A DNA stretch of 64,000 nucleotides. It comes from Lasiosphaeria ovina (lineage: Eukaryota > Ascomycota > Sordariomycetes > Sordariales > Lasiosphaeriaceae). The notes beneath the pieces are model-generated. The model was not told the DNA's origin. It saw only the letters and a program-made list of their open reading frames with translations, and ran no database searches. The translations under genes were made by a program, and so were the position numbers. Below are positions 10,784 through 22,900 of the stretch, in pieces. Numbering within the stretch: position 1 is the first letter of the stretch; every line of letters starts with the position of its first letter. The stretch is from the NCBI GenBank assembly GCA_033439765.1, contig JAULSN010000004.1, positions 2,304,001 to 2,368,000 on the forward strand. Reading direction: 5' to 3'.

Positions 10784-12297
10784 TCAAGGCCAGTCGCAGC
10801 TCTCGGCGACGAGCCGGGCCAGCTTCTCGAGCCAGAGCCTGTCGACGTCGTCGAAGCCGTCGGGCGCGGCGCAGTCGACATCTATGATGGCCACGACCCT
10901 GCCCTCGGCCCCTCCAGATCCCGCGGATGGCACTACGACGATGGGCACGACGATCTCGCTCCGGCTGTCGCCGTCGCAGGCGATGTGGCCCGGGAACGCG
11001 TCCACGTCGCCCACCACCTGCGTCGTCGCCGTCGCCGCCGCCGTCCCGCACACGCCCCGCCCAAACGGGATCGTCTGGCACGCCACCTTGCCGCTGAAGG
11101 GCCCGAGGATCAGCTGTGGCTTTCCGGGCCGCGACTGCGGGTCGAGCGTGTAGAAGCCTGTGTTTGATGTGTTAGTTCTCTGCTGTGATTTTCTACAAAA
11201 AAAAAAGGGAGAATAAGAAAAAAAGAAAGGGGAAGAATGTGCAAGATTGCTCCTTGGGGTAGGTAGGTAGGTAAGTAGATGGGTGGTGATTGAGCATGCA
11301 GTACTTGGGGGCCGACGGAGGGCTTAGGTGTGTTGTGTTTTGGGGAGAAGTAGGGGGGAAAAGAGCGAAGATGGGGAAATAGGGGAGATTGAGAGATACG
11401 GAAAGGGGGATAAGTAACCTCTTAAGGTCTTTTGCTAAAGGAAGGTGATAAAAAGGAAAAGGAGACGTCTTGAGTAAAAACGAGGTCTTTGGCAAAAGAA
11501 GAAGAAGAAAGAAAGAAAGAAAGAAAGGAGACGTGTTGATATAGAAGGGTAAAGGGGTGAGGGGTGAGCGTAATGTGAGTAGCCAACACAAGCAAGCTTT
11601 TCAGGAAAGAAAACAACAAAGAAAGAAAAGACGAACCTGCCCAGTTAACCTGGTTGCTGGGAGCCGGGAGCGACTTGTAGGCGTGCCATAGCAGCGACGC
11701 CGTGTTGGCGAGGTTGCTAAGTAGGCAGATTTGGTTTCGTGTCAGTTAGTCAGTCAGTCAACAATGGTTTCCCGGCTGCTCCCAGTGCCACTTCAACATA
11801 GGTCTCTCCTGTCTCCCGTGGTTGCTGGGCGGTAAAGTAGGTCCCGGCACAAATATGTTGGGGGGGGGGAAGGGTGTTATTTACCAGACCTGTTTGAGAG
11901 AGAATGAAGGGTCAGCATAGCTTTTATGTATGCAACATGTATGTGTGTAATAGCTAGAGACTCATATCATCATATCACACGAGGCAGCACATGGTCGATG
12001 GGTTTGGTGATTTCCCCGTAACACAAATGCTACCCACTCCACTCTGTCTGGAGAAATAAATAAATGGAAAAAAAACTCACCCAGTTCCGCTGCTCGAAAA
12101 ACAGACCCTCGGCCTGGTCGAGCACCTGCTCGTAGGCCTGCTCCTTGGTCACGTCGGGCGCAAAGTTGGCCGCGTCGGCGTGGACCTGTTGGTGGGGAAC
12201 GGAGGTTGTGAGTTTCATTTTTGCTTATACACATACATACACATGTATACATATACATGGATAGATGGGTGGGGAGAGGGTGGCAGAGACGGACCAT
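10784..12297 (-). CDS. Free methionine-R-sulfoxide reductase (GAF-domain, yeast YKL069W type)
   Basis: Reduces free methionine-R-sulfoxide in the cytosol. Exons on the minus strand are 12297-12295 (ATG only), 12185-12081, 11889-11885 (5 nt), 11716-11637 and 11157-10784, giving 188 residues in frame. Family hallmarks are the NWVCNLANTASLLWHAYKSL start of the GAF domain, GPFSGKVAC with its cysteine, FGRGVCGTAA, and PGHIACDGDSRSEIVVPI near the end. The cysteines of these motifs are those used in catalysis in this family. The 5-nt exon supplies the VC of NWVC, which is conserved in the yeast protein as I recall it, so it is well supported. The first intron directly follows the ATG and has a weak GTCCGT donor. 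The fourth intron is 478 nt and rich in simple sequence (GTAG and GAAA runs near 11260 and 11510). Confidence 0.88.
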
Positions 12298-13383
12298 GGT
12301 GTTGCCTTTTTCTTCCTCGTATTCTGCTTTATATACCCTGAATCGACTGGCTAGCTGGCTGGCTGACACCAGAGATTTATGGGTCGCTGGGTGTGTGTGT
12401 GTGTGAGTTTCGATGTGGAATAATTCTCTTTCTGTCCTATAACAAAAGCGGCAAGATTCAGATCCTAGACTCGTGCAAAGGGACAGGACATGGGCCGGAA
12501 AAAAAGCTTTCTTCAAAAGGAACAAATGTTAAGAGATGTGTCCAATTTTCTCATATGCGGGTGGTGGCGGTGGTCGTTGTGATGGCTGACTACTATCGCC
12601 GTGATCGATATCGATATCTCTGTCTCTGTATGGTATGTGTGTGAGCAGCTCTCAAACCTCCAAAGTGGAGACTTGTTCTTTTTTCCCCCGTAAGCAGGCG
12701 ATGGCGTGATTGGGTCACCGCTCAGCGTCACTTGTCACACGGGTAACCCTGGCTGGCTGGTTTGTTTGTTTCATTCATTCATTCTCTGGGATGGATGGGA
12801 TGGGATCAAAGACTTGTTCCAACAGGAGGAGTTGACAAAGCCACTTCCAGCAGTAAATAAAATAATGAATAATGATATCTCTAAATAATACCGTATTCCC
12901 ACCTATGCACTCCTTCACATATAGAAAACGCAAAACACCTCATGCGGGAAGTGCAGTAGATTACATATTTCGGGTTTTTATTCTCCTGCACTACTCTGTG
13001 TCTCGTTGCAAAATAAATAAATAAATAAATACTGGGTATATCCTCTCCTCCCCCCATTCCCAATCCCCCATCACCTTTTTACGTACCGACAGCATACCCC
13101 CCTAACCCTTTTGAACCAATTCCCCAGATTCCAGATTCAAAACATAGGTAGGTAGTCTCCCCGATAGCCCAAACACCCCCCTGAAAGTAAGTACCCGAGC
13201 TAATGGCGCCAATGTCAAAACTCCAAGATATGCCCCCCGGCCCCCTTAAAAAAAACTCCTAGAAACACCCACCAAAAGACCGAAGTGATGTATATATATA
13301 TATATACATAAATAGATAGAGATGCCAACCACCTACGTAGCAGACAGAAGAAAGCCACAAAACCCCCACACAGGTAGTTAGTT
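12298..13383. other. Intergenic spacer with microsatellites
   Basis: No gene. It contains a GT run near 12391-12404, AAAT repeats at about 13011-13030 and a TA run at about 13290-13306. It carries the promoter of the reductase gene and the 3' end of the DUF6536 gene, both on the minus strand. Confidence 0.45.
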
Positions 13384-16007
13384 TCACGCATAGCTCCGCG
13401 CGACATCCACCAATCCCGCCTTGCCGGCCGTGAACGCGCAGCGACTAACGTCCATACCCACAGCCTCGTGCACGACGCCCCAGACGAGGGGCTTGCGCCA
13501 GACACCAACATCAACACCATCACTATCGTCCCCCAGAGAGTGGGGATGGCAGCGGGCGCTGATGACGGCGCTGCACGAGCCGCCGGGGAGGGCCATGGGG
13601 TTGCCGACGCGGCGGCCGTTGACGAGGCCCGCGGGTTCGGCGCGGCGGAAGAAGACGACGGCGAGCGCGCACAGGGCCAGCAGCGCGAGCGCGGCCACGA
13701 GGACTAGCAGCGCGACGCCGCTGAGCGCGAGGGCTGCGACCATGACGTCTGGGCGGAGCGTCGTGCCTGTGACAGTTGCGGAGATGATTGGATTAGGAGA
13801 CGCCGTGGATACGTCGACGAGGCGGATGGTGGTGGCGAAGAATCCTTGACCGAGAACAAAGTCGAGGCCGGCAAACACGGCCATGAGCAGCCACGACACG
13901 GGGCGCGGCAGGGTCAGGTACAGCGATGTGTTGGTGCCGCTGCCGGCAGACAAGCGCAGGGGGCGGGCGTGCCCCGTGGCGAACAGGGAGGATTCGTGCG
14001 AGAGGTAGCAGGCGGTGGCGAGGCCGTTGGCGGCAAAGTAGAGGACGGCGACGAGAAGGTGGGGCAGGGCGGCGAGCAGGGCGGCGGTGGCGGGGCCGTC
14101 GAGCACGGAGCCCACGGGGAGCAGCACGACGAGCGAGTGCGCCGACACGGCGCCAAACGCCGACAGCTGCGCGCCAGGCTCGGCCGCCACGGAGATGGCG
14201 AGCGCTGCCGCGGCGAGCCCCACCAGCGCGCTCCACGCCAGCATGGCGAAGAGCCATTGTGATAGGGATGGGCTGCGGAACCAGTAGTGATCGCCCGCCG
14301 CGACGTAGTACTTGGCCTCCCGCAGCCCCCAGCGGCCCTGGCGGACGTCCGCCTTGGACATGAGGCAGGACCCGCGCGTGGTCGGGTCCGGGCGCTGCAG
14401 GAAGGAGCTGATGGCGTCGCCGAGCGTGGCGAGGGGCTGGAAGGCGGCCGAGGTCTTGGAGAGGTACAGCACGACGGCGGCGGCGACGACAGTGATGAGG
14501 TTGAGTAGGGCCACGACGCCCAGCAGCGCCCCGTTCAGGTCGACCTCGCACGTGCTGGCGGCGCGGCCGGGCTGGGCCATGCAGTAGCGGACCGACGCCT
14601 GGTCGAGCGGCGGGTTCGTCGTGCTGAAGATGCGCGCGAGGGCGTCGCCAGCGGCGCCGGTCGACGTCTGTAGCAGCGAGTTTGTCTGTGAGACGGTATT
14701 AGTGATTAGGAGGGCGGCGTCAAAGGTCTGCCCGAAGGCACCCTTAAATTCCTGGAAGCAGTCCGAGGCGGTGAGGTTGACGAGCTCGTCGCGGCTCGCC
14801 TGCTGCTGGAGCGACAGCAGGTCGAAGCGGCTCAGCAGCCCGTTGTTGTTGGCCGTGCCGTTGCTGAACGGCGCGCCGTCGAGAAACGACTCGGCGACCA
14901 AGGCGAGCTTGAAGTTGGGGGCCGTCTGGGAGGTGAAGAGCACCGCATTATACCTGTAGTGCCGGGACGCCGGCTGGTTAGCTTCCTGCGACATCATCGT
15001 TGGGCGCTTCGAAGGGGGTGGCTTACATTAGCTGGGTCACCACGGCTGACAAGAGCAGGATGAGAGCCAGACACGTCCGTGTGTTGTCGATATGCCGGAG
15101 GTTTCGGAGAGACGGGACTCCAATGTCCAGCCACTTCTTCTTCTTCTGGTGGGCCACGTCGACCTCGGCTCTCGTGGGGCTGCTGAGCACCGAGAAGACG
15201 TAGTTTGCCCCGGCGATGATGATTATGCCGAACACGCTAAGGACGGCATGGAGGACCCAGCTGATGCTGGACGTCGTTGAGCAGGATCCCGAGAAGATGA
15301 CGGACCTGCCTTGGAATACAGATGCCTTTGCTATGGCCACGACCAAGCAGACGAATCCCGCCACCAATATCAAGAAGGAAAGCAGAGTGTTCAGAGCCAC
15401 CCCGGCTCGCCAGCCGACAGACAGGCGCCTCCACCCTCCGCCCGGGCCGCCGTCTGCCTCTTCATCACCCCCATGACCGGCCGGCGACCTCGGGCGGCCC
15501 GAGTGGTCGAGGTAGGAGCCGTCAATGTCGGGCACTCTCGACTGGTGCAGCTCGTTCTGGTGTTCAATGTCGACGCCGCGCTGGCCGAGCCTGACGAGCT
15601 TCCGCTGGGCGACCGTCTCGGGCGTCTCGCCGCGGATGTAGTTGATAACATAGTCGGGGATGAGGTTCTTCTCGGTGGCGACCGAGTCCGTGTCGTAGTC
15701 GCGCGTGGGCTGCGGCTGCCACGTGCCTATCTGGGGCAGGAACGCCGGCGTGGCCGGGCTCGAGGCGGCGTCTATATCGGAGATGCTCTCGAACGGCCAC
15801 TGCGCCGTCCGCCTCCCGAGCCGCGTAAAGTTTGGGATGGCAGAGGGTTCCCGCACCCTGTGTCTCGCGTCAGTCCACGGCGACGCTGGAGCAGGTACAA
15901 GATGGGACAGAAACGGACCTCGTCATCTGCTGCACTTCACCATTCTCATCCCACGTGTAACGAAAGGTTGACGGCCCATGGTCCCTAGGCGGTATGACTA
16001 TCTCCAT
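13384..16007 (-). CDS. DUF6536 polytopic membrane protein
   Basis: Three exons on the minus strand: 16007-15919, 15857-15027 and 14953-13384, with introns of 61 and 73 nt, giving 829 residues. The protein starts with a cytosolic tail containing FRYTWDENGEVQQM. A DUF6536 region begins at about residue 175 with WRAGVALNTLLSF, followed by two membrane spans and a Lys-rich loop (HQKKKKWLDIG). The second half has a Cys-containing extracellular region (about residues 310-490) and at least five further hydrophobic spans rich in Ala and Leu, then a short soluble tail. The family is fungal and widespread in Pezizomycotina, and its function is unknown. The join at 14953 is supported by the continuous sense across ATQLM-YNAVLF. 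An ATG inside that intron would give only a truncated product. Confidence 0.83.
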
Positions 16008-18754
16008 GCCGCAAGACGAGGCGGCGGGGCAGGACAGCAGCGAGGCGCAAGAGACATAAGGAAGGAGGGCAACGCCGGTGAGGGTGGAAGGGGTTCGTCA
16101 CAAAGCATCAGTCGCAAGGCACGCTGGGGGGATCATGACCTTGACTCGCATAACAGGACGACAACTGGTGGCTGAGGCCGGGCTCTCAAACGGCGGGCAG
16201 GGGTCGGGGAGGAGAAGCCATCATTATGTATTAGTTGCCTCTCATGGGGTCCCAGCGGGCGGGCATGGGGAGGAAGGGCAGCCCGGGGAGCCCTCGGCGA
16301 GGATCTCTGTCCGCTTCCTCCTCTCCTCCCCGTCCTGGTCCTGTCCCTACAACCCACAGACATTTTTGACGTGCCGCTGCCCGGTACAAGTCAAACCGGT
16401 GGTGTTGTTCTGTCTTGGGCAGCTGGGCGAAGGGGGATTGCCCCGCGCCATGACGCTCGACGACAAGAAAGACGGTAGACAACGGCACTGGTATGTACCT
16501 ACCCCTGCCCCTGGTCCGACACTCCAGGCCGGGGAAGCCACTCACGACGTGCATCAGGGTGACAGGGGTGTCTATATTAAGGCACTGTATGCAACTCGCG
16601 ATCGCTCACATTCGTGCCCCAATCAGCAGCCACTTGGCTCGCCATGTTCGACGGCTTGGGTACTGTGCTCAAAGACCTGTTGTTTGGCTAGGTAGAGATG
16701 AGAGAGGAGGCCCTGTTCAAACCCTGAAGCTGGGAGCCTCCCTGCTGGGGGTCTTTTTTTGTTGTCGCAGAATATAGCTAGATAGGTAATTGCATGTAGG
16801 AGAAAGATGCCTCTTTTCCCTTTCATTAACCCATTGTTTATTAATTCATTACCTTCTCGCTGAGGTCAAGACATGATCAGATGGATTTGGCTGGTTCGTC
16901 GAGCAGTCGGCACTCTCCGTTTCAAAAATAGAAGTCCCGCTCTGCAGCAGTCTTGCAGCAGCCTTGCAGCGGAATCGAGAACTTCCAACCGCCGACCTCT
17001 GGCCTATATACCGGTGGTACTACCTGACAAGGCGCTACACCTGCGAGTGCGGCTGGTATCTTTAGCACCCGGAATATCGACACTCGACAAGACCATGTGC
17101 GCACGGCCAGTCTGGACGGCAAAAATTCCGGGAGAACCAGTCGGCGAATTGCCCGCAGAACAACACATGCCGCAATGGAGTTTCTGGTGCATCGAGCGCC
17201 TACTTGGGGCTCTGGAGATTCGAGAGGCAGAACCAGAGAGGCCAGAAGCGGGAGGTGGGAGACGTGAGACGGGATGTGGTCCACAACGACTTGTCGTCAT
17301 GGATGACACAGCGGACTCGCTCGCTCGCCCGCTCACGACTTTGTTTCTCTGCTCTCTTGGTCGGCTTTTTCAGCACTTGACACTCATGGCCCGAGAGCGC
17401 CTCAGGACGGCCGCAAAACCCGAGTTCCAAGAGCCCGGATGGGAGAGATTTGTCTCTCTGGTCATGTTTGAATCGTTCATGCCGTGTGCCCGTCGGCTCG
17501 ACGATCGAACCTGGCCAGCATCTGCATCTGCATCTTGCATCTGCCCATTTTCTTGTCTCGTGGCAGCCCTGAAGGAAACCGCCAAATAAAATCCAGGCTG
17601 GGATTCCCAGGTTGTGGTACGAAGGGTCCGATTCATGCGTTGCGGGGGAGGTTGTGACTCGCTGGTAGGTGGAGGTGCTGAACGTTTCAGGTTCTACTAT
17701 CCCCAGTGATCCGGACGCCAGTGCGGTGACACGAAACCCCCCCAAGCGATGGGACGAGTCTGGACAAGACAAGAGGAATCAACTTGGTGGAGGACAGGAT
17801 GGAGTTGTGTAAGGTAGCTGTGCCGTCGCTCCTCCATCCGAAAGACTCGAGGAGCGTAGCACTGCAACGTCTTCCACAAGCCACGTCTCTTCTCGACGAA
17901 GCCAATGCGGTTCCTCTAGACTTCTAGGCCACTTCCCGGTTTAGACTGGGACAGGTAACTCTCTTACGTACCTGTTATGTTGTCAATTGATACAGCTTGG
18001 CGAATTGCTCAGGCTTCGGATGACACCTCGCCGTGTCGCCGACACTGCAGCCCACCGAGTCTCAGCTTTTGGGGTCGTGGGTTTCCTGATGGCCAAACGG
18101 TGCCGACTTTCTCCCCGACCGGGTCGAGCCGCATAATGTTTGTTTATTATTAGTTGCGTTTCTCCAAGTCGGCGGCCAGTTCATGAATAAAAGAGCACTA
18201 TGATCGGTGGCGAGGTTCCTGACCAGAGAGTGCAGCGAAGAGGTACTGTACATGTACCAGCACAGTATAGCACCTATAGGTACAGCACAAATAGAGGCGA
18301 TATGAGCTCGACCATACTGCGCGTCCCACCGGTGAGCCTTTGCGCTGAGGCGCCGCGTAGTAAAAATATGGTGCTTGCCAACGGCGTGTCACACTCGAAT
18401 TGCGGGATCGCTCCTTGATGGCCGTTGCTTGATTTGCAAAGCATGGCTTGCTGGTAAGATCAGCGGTTTCCGACTTCTAACGGCAAGAACAGCTGCCCAA
18501 AGCTCGAGAGTCATCTAAACCCTAACCCTACATACTCAATTGCAACAGCGTGGCACTGGCCACCCCCGCCTCTCTTTGGCTTCGCTATCTATCTATCTGC
18601 CAGCCCCACTTTGAGAGGCTCCACGTCGATCACTTTGGGCCCGTGGTTGAAGCCGACGCCGACCATCAATCAAGAACCCGGTCCGACGACGTCGATACGC
18701 AGCTGCTACCCAAAACAACCCAGTCCCCAAAAAACCAGCACAAACCCGCCCACG
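16008..18754. other. Gene-poor spacer, 2.7 kb
   Basis: No supportable gene. Open frames here lack codon bias, domains and introns. It is the shared upstream region of the divergent DUF6536 (minus) and epsilon-COP (plus) genes. A telobox-like site lies near its right end. Confidence 0.4.
18517..18530 (+). promoter_or_regulatory. Telobox-like motif upstream of epsilon-COP
   Basis: The sequence AAACCCTAACCCTA contains two telomere-type CCCTAA units about 225 bases before the epsilon-COP start. Such sites occur in fungal promoters as binding sites for Tbf1/telobox proteins. Its position suits a promoter element, but no function can be shown from sequence. Confidence 0.4.
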
Positions 18755-19902
18755 ATGGATCCGTTCTCGGCCGAGGGCGAGCTCATCAACTTGCACAACC
18801 ACTTCCACCAGAGCCAGTATCAGGACGTGGTCGACTTCGACACGGCCGCGCTATCGCCCGAGAACGCGCTGCCGGCGCGCGTGCTGCAGCTGCGCGCCCG
18901 CGTCGCCCTCGGCCAGGCCGACGACGTGCTCGCCGACGTGCAGGGCGAAGCCGAGCCCGAGCTCGAGGCCGTCGCCGCCCTGGCCGAGTAGGCCAGGGGC
19001 GACGCCGCCGCCGCGCTCAAGACGGCTGCACGCCTCGCTGTCTCGGCCCCCGACAACGCCACCATCCAGACCTCGCCGACACCGTCCTGCAGGCCGCCGG
19101 CAGGCCCGAGGACGCCCTGGCTCTGCTGTCGCAGCACTAAGGTAATTGTGCGTTTGTTTCTACTCTTGCGTATCCTGTTTTCGTGTGTGGACTGACTTTG
19201 TGTGTTGTTTGCAGTGGAAGCCGTGGCGCTCATCGTGCAGATCCATCTCCAGCAAAACAGGACCGACCTCGCCCTCAAGGAGGTGGTCGCGGCGCGGATA
19301 TGGGCCCAGGATAGTCTCTTGGTGAATCTGGTAGAGTCGTGGGTCGGGTTGAGACTGGTCAGTCTTTCCTTTTTTCCCTCTATATATCCCGTCTGCCCAT
19401 CTCCCCACCCCAGCCTACGCCTCGAGACACAGCACCCTAACATCTCTCTATCTCACATCTAGGGCGGTGAAAAGTACCAGCAGGCGTCCTACGTCTTTGA
19501 GGAGCTTGCACAGGCGCCCGCGACATCGTCCGTGCGGAGTCTGGTCTCGCAGGCCGTGGCGGAGCTGCATCTCGGCCGGACAGAAGAGGCGCAGGCAGCG
19601 CTGGAACAGGCGCTGAAGAAGGAGCCGGCGTTCGCCGACGCCATCGCCGACCTGCTGGTGCTGAGCGTCATCACGGGCAAGGACACCAAGGAACTTACGA
19701 GGCATGTCTTTCAGTATCCATCCACCCGCCCCCCTCAGTTTGTGGCAAGTTTATCTGTAAGGCTAACTGTTCCATCTTCCCTCCCCAATCCAGCTCCCTG
19801 GGAAAGGTAGATGCTCAGCACCCGCTGCTCACCGACTTAGCAGAGAAGAGCGACCTCTTTGACAAGGCAGCGACAAAGTACAAGGCCAAGGTAGCCGCAT
19901 GA
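18755..19902 (+). pseudogene. Coatomer epsilon subunit, reading frame broken three times
   Basis: Homologue of epsilon-COP (Sec28/COPE), the TPR-like COPI coat subunit. Four exons are inferred: 18755-19141, 19215-19357, 19463-19701 and 19794-19902. Recognisable parts are the MDPFSAEGELINLHNHF start, VALIVQIHLQQNRTDLALKE, and the end AEKSDLFDKAATKYKAKVAA. Exon 1 has a TAG at 18989-18991, a one-base loss around 19069-19072, and a TAA at 19138-19140, with matching epsilon-COP sense on either side of each. The exon sum is divisible by three only if one base is added, giving about 292 residues, the normal family length. Both stops could come from C-to-T at CpA. The last intron appears to use a GC donor (GCATGT at 19702). 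Sec28 is dispensable in yeast, so loss is tolerable. Assembly error is the main alternative. Confidence 0.75.
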
Positions 19903-22900
19903 GTACTGTTATACTCTCTGCGCTCATGTTCTTAATTAATTTAAAAAAGTAAAGTAAATGATGATGAGTAACGGCAAAAATAAAAAGCGTTGCTACTGCA
20001 GGCGTTCTGTTTCTTTGGTGTGTTACTGTTTGGTCGACAGACAACAGGATAAGGGGGTCTGCAGTTGATGTCTTTTTCCCTAAACCACCGGAGTTTGTTT
20101 TCGGAACGACTTTTTGCAAAGGTTTCGCATCGCCAATATCATGTCAGTCTATAGACCAGATTCTAATTTGTCATACGTCTGCAGTTTAGAGAGAGAAGCC
20201 TGTTACAGCTGACGATGCTGCTTGGGTTGAGTGATGTCAGGTCTATGAGCTTGGAGAAGCTTTCCTTGAGGCTGTTTTGCTGTTTTTGACTCCATCACTC
20301 CTGGTTCCTTGGTTCGCGTGCCCTCTGCCTCTGTCCCTGTCTCGTGTGTCAACAAGCACAAGCAAGCACAGTCATGGTGGGGGGTCTGTGTTTGTGGTGT
20401 TCATTCCGAGTAGCTGAGAATGGACCTGATAAACAAACAAATGAACGAATATATAAACGACCATGGTTGTGGCTATATAGGAACCATGCCTAATTTGTGC
20501 CCTACTCAGAATTCCTTTAAAATGATGTCTAGTATTTATTATTCCTGCAGCCAAAGACTCTTTAAGTAATGGATGCGAGACAAAAATCTCACGGAAAGTC
20601 ACAAATGAGAGCTGACTTTGGGAATTGTGACATGGATGTTTGGAATGAGTTGAAAGCCCGAATAAGTAGTAGTTGTAGCAAACACGCCATTGGGACTCCC
20701 GGGCCATATATTGAACTACTATTCCGTACCTACTACTTGATATATTTATTGGCAATTTAGTGCCCTGAGTTGTCCTCCGGGTAGTGCTAGCTACGAGCTG
20801 CACTGGTTCTATTTCCTACGCGGAGAGCCTATATGGAGCCACGACAGCGAACTGGGGGGCACGGCAAGGCTCTCCCTCGCTATAAGCTGAGCGGTGGTTC
20901 ACGCGAGGCTGAATCACGTACCGCGATGCGAGGATATCCACAGCCTCCTCCATTCATCTTTTAGAGTGATGGTATCTATGGCGTGCGGGAGGATGACGGC
21001 GCCGTAGCCCCCCCACCCCCTTTTCCTCTTCCCCCGGACTTTGGACGAGTAAGATACTACCTACCTTGCCCAATACGATACGTCTCGAAAGAAGGACATG
21101 CGGCCAGCGAAGCAGCGCAGGCTGCTCTCGAAGACGATTGCTGGATGGGATCCGGGGGGTGGGGGGGCGGCCGCAGTGCGCTTAAACACGCGGATCGGCC
21201 GATGTATATGGGGCCAACGAGCATGACTGTGCAGTTTCGTTTCCCCAATCGCCGAGCTGCAACGTATTGAGGTACATACATGTGTGTATATATAGTACGC
21301 ACGGGCGGAGAGAGAGAGATCCCCGGGGCGTGGGCCTCGAGGCCTTCCCTGAACTCAAAACGGCCGCCGAGTTGACCCACCCGATGCTCGCTCGGCGCAC
21401 CCGCTTCCATGGCTGCCGGCGTGGCGCGACAACCAAACCCCGCCCATTGCTGCTGCAAGCTTTGAGCGAGTGCGGGTGCGATCGAGCGCGGCTGCTTGCA
21501 GTCTGGAACTAACTAATGGACTGATGTGCACATCTCACCGACCTTAGTTTGGCATTGGCTGCCGTAGCTTTGTCAGTAGAGCGTGGTGTGCATGCTCCGT
21601 CCACAAGGTATGTATGTACATGTACAATACATGCTCCAAGTCGGTCCAAGTCGGTCCTGCAGCCCAGAGATGCCCGGTTTGGTTCCAACTCTCCAAATGG
21701 CGGCATCGTTTCAGCCGTATCTGCCGGCTGCCTCGATGGGTTCGTGTGTGCAACGATGGGCTGCCGAATCGCGTATGTGGTGGGCGACCAAGTACCTACT
21801 AGACGTTCTGTGCTCCCAACCCAAGGTGACGGAGACGGTTGTCAGCCTACCACCAAGGTACGTAGAGTACGTGTACATACAAAAAGAGGTAGACGGGCCT
21901 GGCCCGGGCTGATCCCGAGAGGCGCTGCGTCATCGCGTCCCATTGCCCAGCTTCCTGCCGGGACGGCCAGCGTGTCTTTCTGATTGGCCTAGAAGGTAGA
22001 GGGCTGGGCGGTGTCGATGCGTAAGATTCCTTTGCAAGGCGACGAAAGCAGGTAAGGTGAGGTGAGCTGGCTTTGTCGTGTGAATGAAGCGTGCATTCAT
22101 TCTCTCAGTTGGGGATGGAACCCCCGCGTCCCACGGATGGATAACCTGAGGTGCCCTCCAGCTGTTGGGTGTCAGCAGTGGCTTCCTCGCCTACAAAAGC
22201 CAACCCAGCCAAATTGAGGTGCCAGAAGACAGGACCCAGCAGACCCAACCCAACCAACACTGAGACCTGGTAAAGAAGAGGGACATCGCATTCCCTCATC
22301 CGAGACCACCAGCCAGGCTGAAACCCAGTCCGGCTGTGTGAGGCGGCCAAGATATTCCCCCGTCTTCGAAACAAAGTTTGGACTATTTCCATTCCTCTGT
22401 ACATGTACATACATACATACACACTCTGCCTGCTGGTGGTACCTTCCCTTCCAAGTTGAGGGGTGAATGCGTGCTTCTTGGCAGTCAGCATCTGGGCTCC
22501 CCGGAAGGTTCCAGCCTCGGACTGCCCAGTGAGTGGGTTTAAGCGCTACCCTGCTTCTGGAAGTCGAGCTGCAGATAAAGTTAGGGAGTGGACTGGTCCG
22601 CCTGGGCTGGATGATCCTGTCAGCTGCGGCTCACCTAGTTCAAAAGGGGAGGCAATAACACCTTACTTCGTTCCGAAGCACGGGCAGAACAGCCAAATTA
22701 AGATTCGAGACGAGGATGCTCAAAGAAGTTATAACACCATATGGAAGAGGTACATTCTGGTTGCAGCTTCGGAGCTCATTTAACCTCCGTCCCGATGCCC
22801 CGGCCTCCATCTCAATTCCTCACGGACTGATGTTTTGTTTGTAAAATAATTCGACCTGTCCTGTACCCGGTGTACGTGTTCTCCAAACCGCCCGCACCTT

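Noticed and set aside
15311..15988. 225-codon open frame on the plus strand
   Set aside because: It is antisense to exons 1-2 of the DUF6536 gene, Arg-rich from GC-rich third positions, and has no domain.
16873..17589. 238-codon open frame in the spacer
   Set aside because: It has no domain, irregular composition, no introns and no promoter-like context. It is probably chance.
18517..18530. CCCTAA repeat as an internal telomere remnant
   Set aside because: Only two units are present, in a promoter position with genes on both sides. A telobox is the simpler reading.
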